The notes: generated by a model not told the origin, from the letters alone. Positions 1-5,812 are shown, counted from the stretch's first letter. The stretch: 7,887 bases of DNA from Verrucomicrobiota bacterium (GCA_019236035.1 JAFAJU010000250.1:1-7887); one strand, 5' to 3'. Made by a program: numbers and translations.

Positions 1-23
1 GCCAACTGGCCGCGGCCCGGAGG

Positions 24-160
24 GTTGCGATGAAAATGGGCCGGCGGCTGCGTTGCTCGTCGGTTACGTATCGCTTCAGATATGGCCCTCTAACGCCAGT
101 CCGGCTCGGACCGCCAGTCCGGCTCGGACCGCCTTGCCGACGGCCCATTTTGATCGCAAC
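24..160. repeat. REP/MITE-like element with 20-bp terminal inverted repeats
   Basis: Bases 24-43 (GTTGCGATGAAAATGGGCCG) and 141-160 are reverse complements with one mismatch, enclosing about 97 bases. The interior carries an 18-bp tandem duplication (95-130). No transposase is encoded within it, and I see no target-site duplication at its edges. Small non-coding elements with terminal inverted repeats and internal hairpins are typical of REP or MITE-type dispersed repeats; that class is inferred here, since copy number elsewhere in the genome cannot be seen. It lies about 136 bases beyond the 3' end of the deformylase gene, on its downstream side. Confidence 0.5.
95..133. repeat. 18-bp tandem repeat, two copies plus 3 bases
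   Basis: The unit GCCAGTCCGGCTCGGACC occurs at 95-112 and, without mismatch, at 113-130; the next 3 bases (131-133) begin a third copy. Each unit contains the small perfect hairpin GTCCG-GCT-CGGAC (5-bp stem, 3-base loop; 99-111 in the first copy). It sits inside the inverted-repeat element at 24-160 and looks like recent slippage or duplication of a hairpin module. Confidence 0.75.
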
Positions 161-295
161 GAAAGACATGTTATTTCGGGGACAGGACACTAGGCCGCGT
201 CGTTCACCAATCATTGTAGGTTCGTGCGCACGGCAGGCTAAATCGTCTCTTCAGATATGGTCAGTATTTGACCGGGACTTGCTCCATCTGAGCTT
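161..295. other. Non-coding stretch downstream of def
   Basis: No credible gene is visible on either strand between the repeat element and the def stop codon. The plus-strand reading frame that crosses it runs on into antisense def and has no recognisable protein features. The 12-mer CTTCAGATATGG at 249-260 repeats 74-85 of the neighbouring element, hinting at a decayed second copy. A weak hairpin (GGTCA-GTATT-TGACC, 259-273) lacks a U-tract, so it is not called as the def terminator. Confidence 0.4.
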
Positions 296-853
296 CTATG
301 GTGCTTTGGATTCGGCAGCGAGCCGCTTCAACTTGCCGGCCAGAGACGCTTTCGCAGCCGACGACATGCGATCGATAAACAGTATTCCATTCAAATGATC
401 ATTCTCATGCTGTACGGCTCGCGCCAGCAGGCCCGCTGCCTCAAACTCTATTTGATTACCTTCCAGATCTTGCGCCTTAACTTTGACTTTTGCCGCTCGC
501 GGTATCTCGGCCGTGATCTCCGGAAAGCTCAGGCATCCTTCAGTTCCAATCTCCTGTTCGTGATCTAATTGCAGTTCCGGATTAATTAGTATAAGCGGCA
601 TGTGTTCATTCGGATCGACCTCTTCTCCGCCCAACCACATCCTGCTCGGCCGGCTCTCGGCGTTGCTCACGTCGATGACGGTTAATTGCAGAGCCGTTCC
701 CACTTGTTGCGCAGCAAGACCAACGCCGTTGGCTTCGTACATGGTTTCGAGCATATCAGCCGCCAAAACTCGGATCTCGTCGTCGATCTTCTCGAGGCGT
801 TTCCCTTTCGCGCGAAGCACGGGATCTCCGTATATGACTATTTCTCGAATCAT
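296..853 (-). CDS. def: Peptide deformylase
   Basis: Removes the formyl group from the N-terminal formyl-methionine of nascent proteins at the ribosome; a metal-dependent cytoplasmic hydrolase. The 185-residue product is in the normal family range and has all three signature motifs in order: GVGLAAQQVG (43-52), EGCLS (105-109, with metal ligand Cys107) and QHENDH (148-153, with metal ligands His149 and His153 and catalytic Glu150). The usual FIDR segment follows (159-162), and the last ~15 residues are an Ala/Lys-rich tail. The ATG at 853 overlaps the exbD stop codon as ATGA, so it is probably translated by coupling from exbD; I see no good independent ribosome binding site. It is the last gene of the tonB-exbB-exbD group. 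The family assignment is essentially certain. Confidence 0.97.
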   Translation of the reverse strand: MIREIVIYGDPVLRAKGKRLEKIDDEIRVLAADMLETMYEANGVGLAAQQVGTALQLTVIDVSNAESRPSRMWLGGEEVDPNEHMPLILINPELQLDHEQEIGTEGCLSFPEITAEIPRAAKVKVKAQDLEGNQIEFEAAGLLARAVQHENDHLNGILFIDRMSSAAKASLAGKLKRLAAESKAP

Positions 854-1268
854 TTCTGATCGGGTGCCTTCGTGAACGTCGGCAGGTTTTTAACGCCCGC
901 CTTTTTTAGCGAGTCAAGTACTTGCACAAGAAATCCAAACGAGACTTTTTGGTCCGCTTTCATGGCCAGCGGACGCTCCGGAGCCTTTTTTTGCACCTCT
1001 TGCAGCGCGGAGGTGAGCTCATCAACGCTCTTGAGCGGGTGATCCTCCAACATTATTTTTTCGTCAGCGGTAATGGCCAATACTATCGGATCAGTCGGGT
1101 TTTCAGCCTGCGTGGCGGTCTTGGATTCCGGCAGCTTGATCGACAGTTCTGTTTGCGCCGTTTTAAACGTCGTCGTGACGATAAAGAAAATAAGAAGCAT
1201 CGCGAAATATCGATCAGCGAAACGATGATGACCTGCGGGGTCCGTCTCCGCTTGATGTGGAACCTCAT
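850..1268 (-). CDS. exbD: ExbD/TolR-type proton-channel subunit, one-base frameshift
   Basis: ExbD dimers sit in the ExbB pore and couple proton flow to TonB from a single N-terminal transmembrane helix. Two reading frames together make one ExbD. The first starts at ATG 1268 (overlapping the exbB stop as ATGA) and gives MRFHIKRRR, PQVIIVSLIDI and the conserved transmembrane Asp20. The second takes over at about 1206 with FAMLLIFFIVTTTF and continues through a periplasmic domain to the TGA at 850-852. The break is at the AAA at 1205-1207 (TTT on the coding strand). One extra T restores DIFAMLLIFFIV, which aligns without gaps to E. coli ExbD around its membrane Asp, and a product of about 139 residues. 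The longer single frame reaching back to 1320 lacks the Asp and overlaps exbB, so its N-terminus is spurious. Either a sequencing/assembly indel or a true mutation; TolR is the alternative name, but the adjacent TonB favours ExbD. Confidence 0.85.
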
Positions 1269-1957
1269 CGCGCTGCTCCTTCGAGCGATTCACCCTCCGG
1301 CGCGAAGGTTTCCTGGCCACGGTTCGTTTGAAAAATTTTCTCGATCAGATCGGTGAGCAGCGATTCCATCTCCACTGCTAGTCTCTCAACACGTCGGGAA
1401 AAATACGTGTAGGCCACCAGGGCCGGGATCGCAATGGCCAGTCCTACGATCGTTGTGCTCAAGGCCTCACCGATGCCCCCGGCTATCCCCTTCAGGTCCG
1501 TAGTCGACATCACGCCCGACCCGATATTGCCGAAAACTTTCACCAGGCCGGTCACCGCGCCGAGCAGGCCCAGCAACGGCGCAATTCCGACTACGATCTC
1601 CAGAATGAAAAGCCCGCTCTCCAAGCGAACGATCTCCTGTCTCGCACGCGACTGCACCACCTCCAATGTCTCCTGCTTGGTCGCATTGTAGGGTCGTACC
1701 GCAACCTCAACAATTCGCGAGAGAGGTGACATGTCGTCCTGGATAAGGTGGCGCAAGTGTTCCGGTTCGGAACCCGGCCGTATTTTGTTGATCTCCTTCT
1801 CTATCAAAGCCGGGATGACCGCGCGGCGCCGCAACGCAAACGAGCGCAAAAGAATGACCGTCAGCGCGACAAAGGAGCACACTAACAAAAGGGCCATAAA
1901 TACGCCGCCTTTGACGAAGAAATCTAACGTGTTTTCAAACAGGGCTAAATGGAACAT
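1265..1957 (-). CDS. exbB: ExbB/TolQ/MotA-family proton channel protein
   Basis: The inner-membrane pentameric stator of the TonB complex, forming the proton path with ExbD. The 230 residues contain three hydrophobic segments at about 17-40, 115-142 and 162-186, with a cytoplasmic domain between the first two, as in ExbB. The signature P127-LLGLLGAVTGL is present. Thr136, Glu164 and Thr169 keep exactly the spacing of E. coli ExbB Thr148, Glu176 and Thr181, the channel residues. The C-terminal tail (about 187-230) is cytoplasmic and acidic at its end. The ATG at 1957 begins 2 bases after the tonB stop; no strong ribosome binding site is visible, so coupling to tonB is likely. Its stop overlaps the exbD start as ATGA. 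TolQ is the alternative family label, but no tolA, tolB or pal is in the window. Confidence 0.93.
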   Translation of the reverse strand: MFHLALFENTLDFFVKGGVFMALLLVCSFVALTVILLRSFALRRRAVIPALIEKEINKIRPGSEPEHLRHLIQDDMSPLSRIVEVAVRPYNATKQETLEVVQSRARQEIVRLESGLFILEIVVGIAPLLGLLGAVTGLVKVFGNIGSGVMSTTDLKGIAGGIGEALSTTIVGLAIAIPALVAYTYFSRRVERLAVEMESLLTDLIEKIFQTNRGQETFAPEGESLEGAAR

Positions 1958-1959
1958 GG

Positions 1960-3177
1960 CTAGTAGGTGAAATTAAAACTCATTGTGAACTCCATGCGAT
2001 CCCCGGAAAGCAGCGGAGCGAGTTCATCAGGCATCGGTGGTATGTTTGCTTCTATGATGGACTGTAATGAAGTGGAGGCCAAAGTCTCGTTCGACGAATT
2101 GCGGAGAACCTTCACATCTTCCACCCTTCCGTCGGGACGCACATAAAATTTGATCTGGACCGTCCCGATATTAATCAAGTCGCTCCGTTCCCTGACATAG
2201 AAATACCACCTCGAACCAATGGCATCTTGCACGGCTTTTTCAAATCTCCCCTGAGGCGTTCCTAAAGCGGCAATCGAAGATCTTCCTCGGTTGTTAATGT
2301 TACCCTGCATCCGCGTGATCCGCTGTTCCTGCCGATAAGCCGTCGGCGGCGCACTTTGCCGTTGAGGCATTCTCTCCGCCTGACGGACCCGAGTCGGTCT
2401 TGGAGTCGGCGTCGGGCGTAACATCGCCAGCTGTTCATCAGTTGGGAAGACCTCCTCGGGCGTCGGGACCGGAGTCGGCGTGGGCTGCTCAACCGTCGGA
2501 GTCGCTGCCGGCGTTGGCGCCGGGCTCTGCGCGGGTGGCGGCCGCAGCATTGCAAACTGCTGATCCGATGGCACGACTTCCGGCGTTGGAGCAGGCGTTG
2601 CCGTAGGTTCTTTGTCCGCTTGCGCAACCTCCGGGGTTGGAGCCGGCGTCGGTGTAGGAGCGGGAGACGGCTTGGCTTCCGGCTTCGGAGTCGCCGTCGG
2701 GGTTTCAACCGGCTTTACCTCTTCCTGCTTCTCTTCCTTTTGCGGTGGCCCAGCCTGTTGCCCGGGGTCAGTGGAAAAAGCCTGCCCGCGATCGGCCAGC
2801 GAAAAGCTCTCGTTTTTGAAACCGATGTCCGGCGCTTCCTTTCCTTCCTGCGTCGGGATAGGAGCGTCTCCTTTCGCCGGTTGTTCACTGGCAGCCGCCG
2901 TGTCCTTGTCCGATTCGAACATCGAATCGACAGGTTTTTGATCGGTCTTCTGGTCGTCGTTTGTCCGCAGATATTGCCGCTCCTGCTTTTCCTCCTTTTG
3001 TTCCTCGGGGGGTGGAGTATCCAGCATGGTCAACTGCGGCGGCGATAGATCCTCCTTTTGAGGCGACAGCGACGCGTCCGGCCAAAGAGCGATCACCCTG
3101 CTCGAGCCAAGGATAATGATTAAATGCAAAACCAGCGACCCAACAATCGCCAGAATGATCTTTTTCCTATCTGACAT
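1960..3177 (-). CDS. tonB: TonB-family energy transducer with long Pro/Thr-rich linker
   Basis: Spans the periplasm to transmit ExbB/ExbD energy to outer-membrane receptors. Counting from ATG 3177 (405 residues): a short basic N-terminus; one transmembrane helix (about 7-27) containing Ser14 and His18, spaced like E. coli TonB Ser16/His20; an acidic, Gln/Lys/Pro-rich region (about 40-155); a Pro-Thr-Ala-rich linker (about 156-262); a basic stretch; and a TonB C-terminal domain (about 306-405) with RPDGRVEDVKVLR and IPPMPDEL. It is longer than E. coli TonB (239 aa), mostly in the linker. The linker holds two copies of P-[ST]-D-[QE]-Q-[FL]-AMLRP (203-213 and 245-255). The start is uncertain: a TTG at 3183 is also possible, an in-frame TAG at 3190-3192 bars anything longer, and the nearest AGGAGA (3200-3205) is rather distant from both. 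TolA is less likely, given the C-terminal domain. Confidence 0.9.
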   Translation of the reverse strand: MSDRKKIILAIVGSLVLHLIIILGSSRVIALWPDASLSPQKEDLSPPQLTMLDTPPPEEQKEEKQERQYLRTNDDQKTDQKPVDSMFESDKDTAAASEQPAKGDAPIPTQEGKEAPDIGFKNESFSLADRGQAFSTDPGQQAGPPQKEEKQEEVKPVETPTATPKPEAKPSPAPTPTPAPTPEVAQADKEPTATPAPTPEVVPSDQQFAMLRPPPAQSPAPTPAATPTVEQPTPTPVPTPEEVFPTDEQLAMLRPTPTPRPTRVRQAERMPQRQSAPPTAYRQEQRITRMQGNINNRGRSSIAALGTPQGRFEKAVQDAIGSRWYFYVRERSDLINIGTVQIKFYVRPDGRVEDVKVLRNSSNETLASTSLQSIIEANIPPMPDELAPLLSGDRMEFTMSFNFTY

Positions 3178-3220
3178 CGACAAACCGCGCTAGAGTAAAT
3201 CTCCTGTATCGGTAGCTCAA
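3167..3220 (-). CDS. Possible 17-residue leader peptide overlapping the tonB start
   Basis: A TTG codon at 3220 lies 9 bases after a near-perfect Shine-Dalgarno sequence (3230-3237). It opens a 17-codon frame, MSYRYRRFTLARFVDVR, that ends at TAG 3167-3169, eight bases inside tonB and out of frame with it. Five of the 17 residues are Arg. No known family is recognised. Such a frame could load ribosomes for tonB by coupling, or act as a leader peptide; both are inference. The same TTG could instead be part of a weak promoter-like pair (TTGAGC, 17 bases, TACTCT), so the call is tentative. Confidence 0.25.
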   Translation of the reverse strand: MSYRYRRFTLARFVDVR

Positions 3221-3229
3221 GTGATTCCG

Positions 3230-3237
3230 CACCTCCT
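3230..3237 (-). promoter_or_regulatory. Strong Shine-Dalgarno sequence between comB and tonB
   Basis: The minus strand reads AGGAGGTG, an 8-base match to the ribosome anti-Shine-Dalgarno region. It lies 13 bases beyond the comB stop and about 46 bases before the TTG and 52 before the ATG candidates for tonB, too far to serve either directly. The only start-like codon at proper distance is TTG 3220. A second, shorter site (AGGAGA, 3200-3205) lies nearer to tonB. Confidence 0.5.
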
Positions 3238-3250
3238 GAATTTTTCTGAT

Positions 3251-3961
3251 TCAGCCAGCTAACCGCACCACGCTCTCTCCTTTAAGACAACCGACTACGT
3301 CGAACACCGAAACCTGTGCGCATCGCTTTATGTCCGCGTCTTTGCCGATCTGCTGCAAAAGCTTGCCGTTCTTTGTTTGTCGCAGCCACTCCTCAACATC
3401 TTCGCCAACCCGTTCATAGAGGCTTCGCACAAAGACCGCCGCATCGGATAACCCGTCGTCAGCAAGTCTGGCGACAAGGGCTCCTGCGCCAATGGCATCC
3501 TCCAGACTGAATTCGTCTCCGGTTCCCGCGCAGACCAGCAGCAGACTCTTCGGGCGATGCCGAAAGAGATAGTCGGCCACAGCATCCATGTTCAATAACG
3601 AACCGATCAGGACCTTGGAGGCCCCCTTCATGCTTTCGATCGCAACCGTGCCATTCGTGGTCGTCAGCACGACACGCCGGCCTTTGATCTTTTCAAACTC
3701 CTCCGGTGAATTCCCGAGATCGAACCCCTGCAGAGGAAGCCCGCCTCGTTCCCCAGCCAAAAGGAGATCAGCATCATTCACCTTGAGGTTGCGAGCGGCT
3801 TCCACGGTCCCGACCGGAAAGATCATCTCAACTCCGGAAGCCAATCCCGTAATGATTGAAGAAGTCGCGCGTAAAATATCAAAAACGACAGCGGTTACAC
3901 CGCTTAGGTCCGTTGCCGAGATTCTGCGAATCTCGCTTGGGCAGAGGGCTACTTGGATCAT
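3251..3961 (-). CDS. comB: 2-phosphosulfolactate phosphatase (ComB family)
   Basis: ComB enzymes are Mg-dependent phosphatases that convert (R)-2-phospho-3-sulfolactate to 3-sulfolactate, the second step of coenzyme M synthesis in methanogens and of sulfolactate formation in some bacteria. The 236-residue length is typical. Family signatures are present in order: VVFDILRATSSIITGLASG (25-43, with Asp28 and Arg31), GERGG (70-74), GFDLGNSP (79-86) and TTTNGT (100-105). It appears to be a cytoplasmic protein with no signal peptide. The ATG at 3961 overlaps the upstream glycosylase stop as ATGA, so the two are co-translated. No comA, comC or sulfolactate dehydrogenase is nearby, so the physiological pathway cannot be read from context. 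The family call is firm; the exact substrate in this organism is inferred. Confidence 0.9.
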   Translation of the reverse strand: MIQVALCPSEIRRISATDLSGVTAVVFDILRATSSIITGLASGVEMIFPVGTVEAARNLKVNDADLLLAGERGGLPLQGFDLGNSPEEFEKIKGRRVVLTTTNGTVAIESMKGASKVLIGSLLNMDAVADYLFRHRPKSLLLVCAGTGDEFSLEDAIGAGALVARLADDGLSDAAVFVRSLYERVGEDVEEWLRQTKNGKLLQQIGKDADIKRCAQVSVFDVVGCLKGESVVRLAG

Positions 3962-4839
3962 CTCCTTCTTCGGTACTTCAAACGCCAGTGGTGAAACAAG
4001 TATTGTTGTGCGTATCCCGCATAGCGACCAAAATAATTCGCGGAAAACGACTTTAACTCGCGTAAGGGAACCTTAGCGCGCCCGGTAAAATAGACTTCGT
4101 TAAGAACCCGCCCGATCCAGACGTCGATTGGTACGGCCTCCAACCGTTCGTACGCAAACAACAAGACGCAATTCGCGATCTTTTCACCCACTCCAGGCAG
4201 CTCGCAAAGCATTACGCGCGCCTCCTCAGCGGAACGATGGCGGAGCGCTTCAAGATCAACTCCTCCCGCAGCGACCATCTTGGCGGTGGCTAGGAGATTC
4301 CGGGCGCGGAACCCGAGTTTGCACTCAAGGAGCTTTTCCAACCGGATTTCTGCAAGCTCCTGTGGCTGCGGATAGGAAAAAGCCTCAAATTCACCGCATC
4401 GCAATCGCCGGCCAAATCGCTTCCGGATCGCAAGCGAGATCGCCTGGATTTGTTGAACTTGTTTTAGCGGGGAAGTCAGAAAGGTAGCTAGACATTCCCA
4501 CGGAGGTTGCCGAATGATTCTCAGCCCCTGACCAAACTCCAGAGCTACCCTGATCGCCGGATCGTCCGGAAAAGTCTGTAGAATTGCCGGCAACGGATGG
4601 TCGAGAGCCAGATAATGCGCAGCCAGCTTTGCATGCTCGGCCGGCACCCGAATCGACGCCCCCACTTGCTCCAGGTACACCAGGTTCTCCGATATGGCTC
4701 CGACAAACCCTCTGCCGTACGGCGTCCAGTGAAAAACCTGCCCGGAGCAGAGCGTCTTTTCGAGATTGAAATGTGGAGCCGGAACGGCCCGGAGACGGAT
4801 CACAGCTCTTAATTTTCGGCACCTCGGCAACAATCGCAA
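3958..4839 (-). CDS. OGG1-type 8-oxoguanine DNA glycosylase (HhH-GPD)
   Basis: A bifunctional base-excision repair enzyme that removes 8-oxoguanine and nicks the strand by beta-elimination. From TTG 4839 there are 293 residues. An OGG N-terminal domain (about 24-110) carries CSGQVFHW (31-38), like human SGQSFRW. The helix-hairpin-helix is LPGVGEKIANC (214-224), with Lys220 as the expected Schiff-base nucleophile. Asp239 in VPIDVW lies 19 residues on, as in human Lys249/Asp268. PheArg 177-178 matches the human Tyr203-Arg204 region. However, the human SSNNNIAR segment is replaced by SPLKQVQQ (123-130), losing the equivalents of Asn149 and Arg154. The start is uncertain: GTG at 4803 would drop 12 residues and leave the domain intact. 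About 130 bases separate it from pdxH, with no clear promoter; its stop overlaps the comB start. Confidence 0.9.
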   Translation of the reverse strand: MRLLPRCRKLRAVIRLRAVPAPHFNLEKTLCSGQVFHWTPYGRGFVGAISENLVYLEQVGASIRVPAEHAKLAAHYLALDHPLPAILQTFPDDPAIRVALEFGQGLRIIRQPPWECLATFLTSPLKQVQQIQAISLAIRKRFGRRLRCGEFEAFSYPQPQELAEIRLEKLLECKLGFRARNLLATAKMVAAGGVDLEALRHRSAEEARVMLCELPGVGEKIANCVLLFAYERLEAVPIDVWIGRVLNEVYFTGRAKVPLRELKSFSANYFGRYAGYAQQYLFHHWRLKYRRRR

Positions 4840-4969
4840 ATTTGGCGGGGCCCTTCATCATGAGTTCGCAGGGGAAGCCCTGAGCCATATTCCGAAGTTG
4901 GAGCAATCGGACCGTCCTGTGCTCTATCTGTGGGACCTCGGCGCGGAACCGATCCTTCGGCAATGCTGG

Positions 4970-5623
4970 CTAGGGTGACAAACGCTCTATCCGCCAACTC
5001 CCATCCGCTTGCCGTACGTAAAGAAAACGATCGTGTAACCTATTCTCTCGACCCTGCCAGAATTCGAATCGTTTCGGAGACAGCCGGTAGCCGCCCCAGA
5101 ATTCCGGCGTAGGTGGATCCGCGCCTTCGTGCTCCGCTTTGAGTGCCGCAAGCCTGGCCTCTAAGACTTCCCGGTTTTCGATCACGGAACTCTGCTTTGA
5201 TACAATCGCACCAAACCGACTCCCTATCGGTCGCTGGTTAAAGTAGGTGACCGATTCTTCGCGACTGGTTTTCTTCGCGCTGCCCTCAATTTGGATCTGC
5301 CGCTCGAGCCAGGGCCAATGAAAGTTGAGCGCCGCTAACGGATTCTCTGCCAGATGCTGAGCCTTGCGGCTCTCATAGTTCGTGAAAAATGTGAAACCCC
5401 GTTCGTCGAAGCCCTTTAGAAGCACCACCCGAGCCGACGGCGCACCCTCTCGTGAGGCGGTCGCTAAAGTCATCGCGTTTGGCTCCCGGTCGCCGGCAGT
5501 TCGGATCGATTCTTCAAACCAGAGCCTGAACTGCTCAAACGGATCAGGACACAGATCTCTTCGGTAAAGACCTCGCAGCGTATACTCCTTCCTCAGCTCG
5601 CTGACATCGATGGTCGATTGCAT
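4970..5623 (-). CDS. pdxH: Pyridoxamine 5'-phosphate oxidase
   Basis: An FMN-dependent cytoplasmic oxidase that makes pyridoxal 5'-phosphate from pyridoxine or pyridoxamine phosphate, the last step of de novo and salvage PLP synthesis. From ATG 5623 it has 217 residues, against 218 in E. coli. The N-terminal LRKEYTLRGLYRRDL matches the family. FMN-site elements are RVVLLK (65-70) and FFTNYESRK (79-87). Lys70, Tyr127, Arg131, Ser135, Arg195 and His197 match E. coli Lys72, Tyr129, Arg133, Ser137, Arg197 and His199 with a constant offset of 2. The C-terminal RLHDRFLY block is intact. The same frame extends upstream to a GTG at 5731, but those extra 36 residues have no family similarity that I recognise. 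No clear ribosome binding site precedes ATG 5623. Confidence 0.96.
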   Translation of the reverse strand: MQSTIDVSELRKEYTLRGLYRRDLCPDPFEQFRLWFEESIRTAGDREPNAMTLATASREGAPSARVVLLKGFDERGFTFFTNYESRKAQHLAENPLAALNFHWPWLERQIQIEGSAKKTSREESVTYFNQRPIGSRFGAIVSKQSSVIENREVLEARLAALKAEHEGADPPTPEFWGGYRLSPKRFEFWQGRENRLHDRFLYVRQADGSWRIERLSP

Positions 5624-5637
5624 CGGTTCCGAACTAA

Positions 5638-5706
5638 TTACGAATTCGAGACCTTGTCGAGGCGTAACGTTAGAAACGCCCGACCGTTCGGCCAGCCTCC
5701 CACCAT
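5638..5706 (-). CDS. Possible 22-residue leader ORF upstream of pdxH
   Basis: ATG 5706 follows GAGGAG (5712-5717) at 5 bases, a better ribosome binding site than pdxH itself has. It opens a 22-codon frame (MVGGWPNGRAFLTLRLDKVSNS) ending in TAA 14 bases before the pdxH ATG. The product matches nothing I recognise. It could help deliver ribosomes to pdxH, or be chance; only the start signal supports it. Confidence 0.2.
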   Translation of the reverse strand: MVGGWPNGRAFLTLRLDKVSNS

Positions 5707-5741
5707 GCGCGCTCCTCAAATTTCGCCGCACCTGAGGCCGA

Positions 5742-5770
5742 TTGATCCGCGCTCTTCAATAGAGTAAGAT
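5742..5770 (+). promoter_or_regulatory. Sigma70-like promoter for the L,D-transpeptidase gene
   Basis: TTGATC (5742-5747) and TAAGAT (5765-5770) are separated by exactly 17 bases, each matching 4 of 6 positions of TTGACA/TATAAT. Transcription would start near 5777, giving a leader of about 36 bases with an AGG-containing Shine-Dalgarno (GTAGGTAG, 5801-5808) just ahead of the ATG at 5813. The assignment rests on sequence pattern only. Confidence 0.5.
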
Positions 5771-5789
5771 GTGCGCGCGCACCGGTGCG
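5771..5789. promoter_or_regulatory. Two overlapping 12-bp palindromes at the predicted start of transcription
   Basis: GTGCGCGCGCAC (5771-5782) and CGCACCGGTGCG (5778-5789) are both perfect palindromes sharing five bases. They sit immediately after the predicted -10 box. The position suits an operator for a dimeric repressor, or competing 5'-UTR hairpins, but GC-rich alternating sequence can produce this by chance. Confidence 0.3.
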
Positions 5790-5812
5790 ATTAGTAGTTT
5801 GTAGGTAGTCTC

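Noticed and set aside
259..273. Rho-independent terminator after def
   Set aside because: The stem is only 5 bp with a 5-base loop and is not followed by a T-run in the direction of def.
30..398. 122-residue plus-strand ORF at the left edge
   Set aside because: It runs through the inverted-repeat element and then antisense into def, with an Arg/Pro-rich composition and no domain or ribosome binding site.
1199..1212. Programmed -1 frameshifting in exbD
   Set aside because: The coding strand reads GAT ATT TCG at the junction, with no X-XXY-YYZ slippery heptamer and no obvious downstream pseudoknot. A simple one-base indel explains it better.
2262..3048. Long open frames on both strands across the tonB linker
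   Set aside because: They are produced by the repetitive Pro/Thr/Ala codons of tonB; their products are Arg- or Gly/Ser-rich without domains.
4391..4963. Alternative minus-strand protein overlapping the glycosylase N-terminus and the gap to pdxH
   Set aside because: It is out of frame with the well-supported OGG domain and shows no family motifs. The short stretch around MAQGFPCELMMKGPAKF looks protein-like but cannot be assigned.
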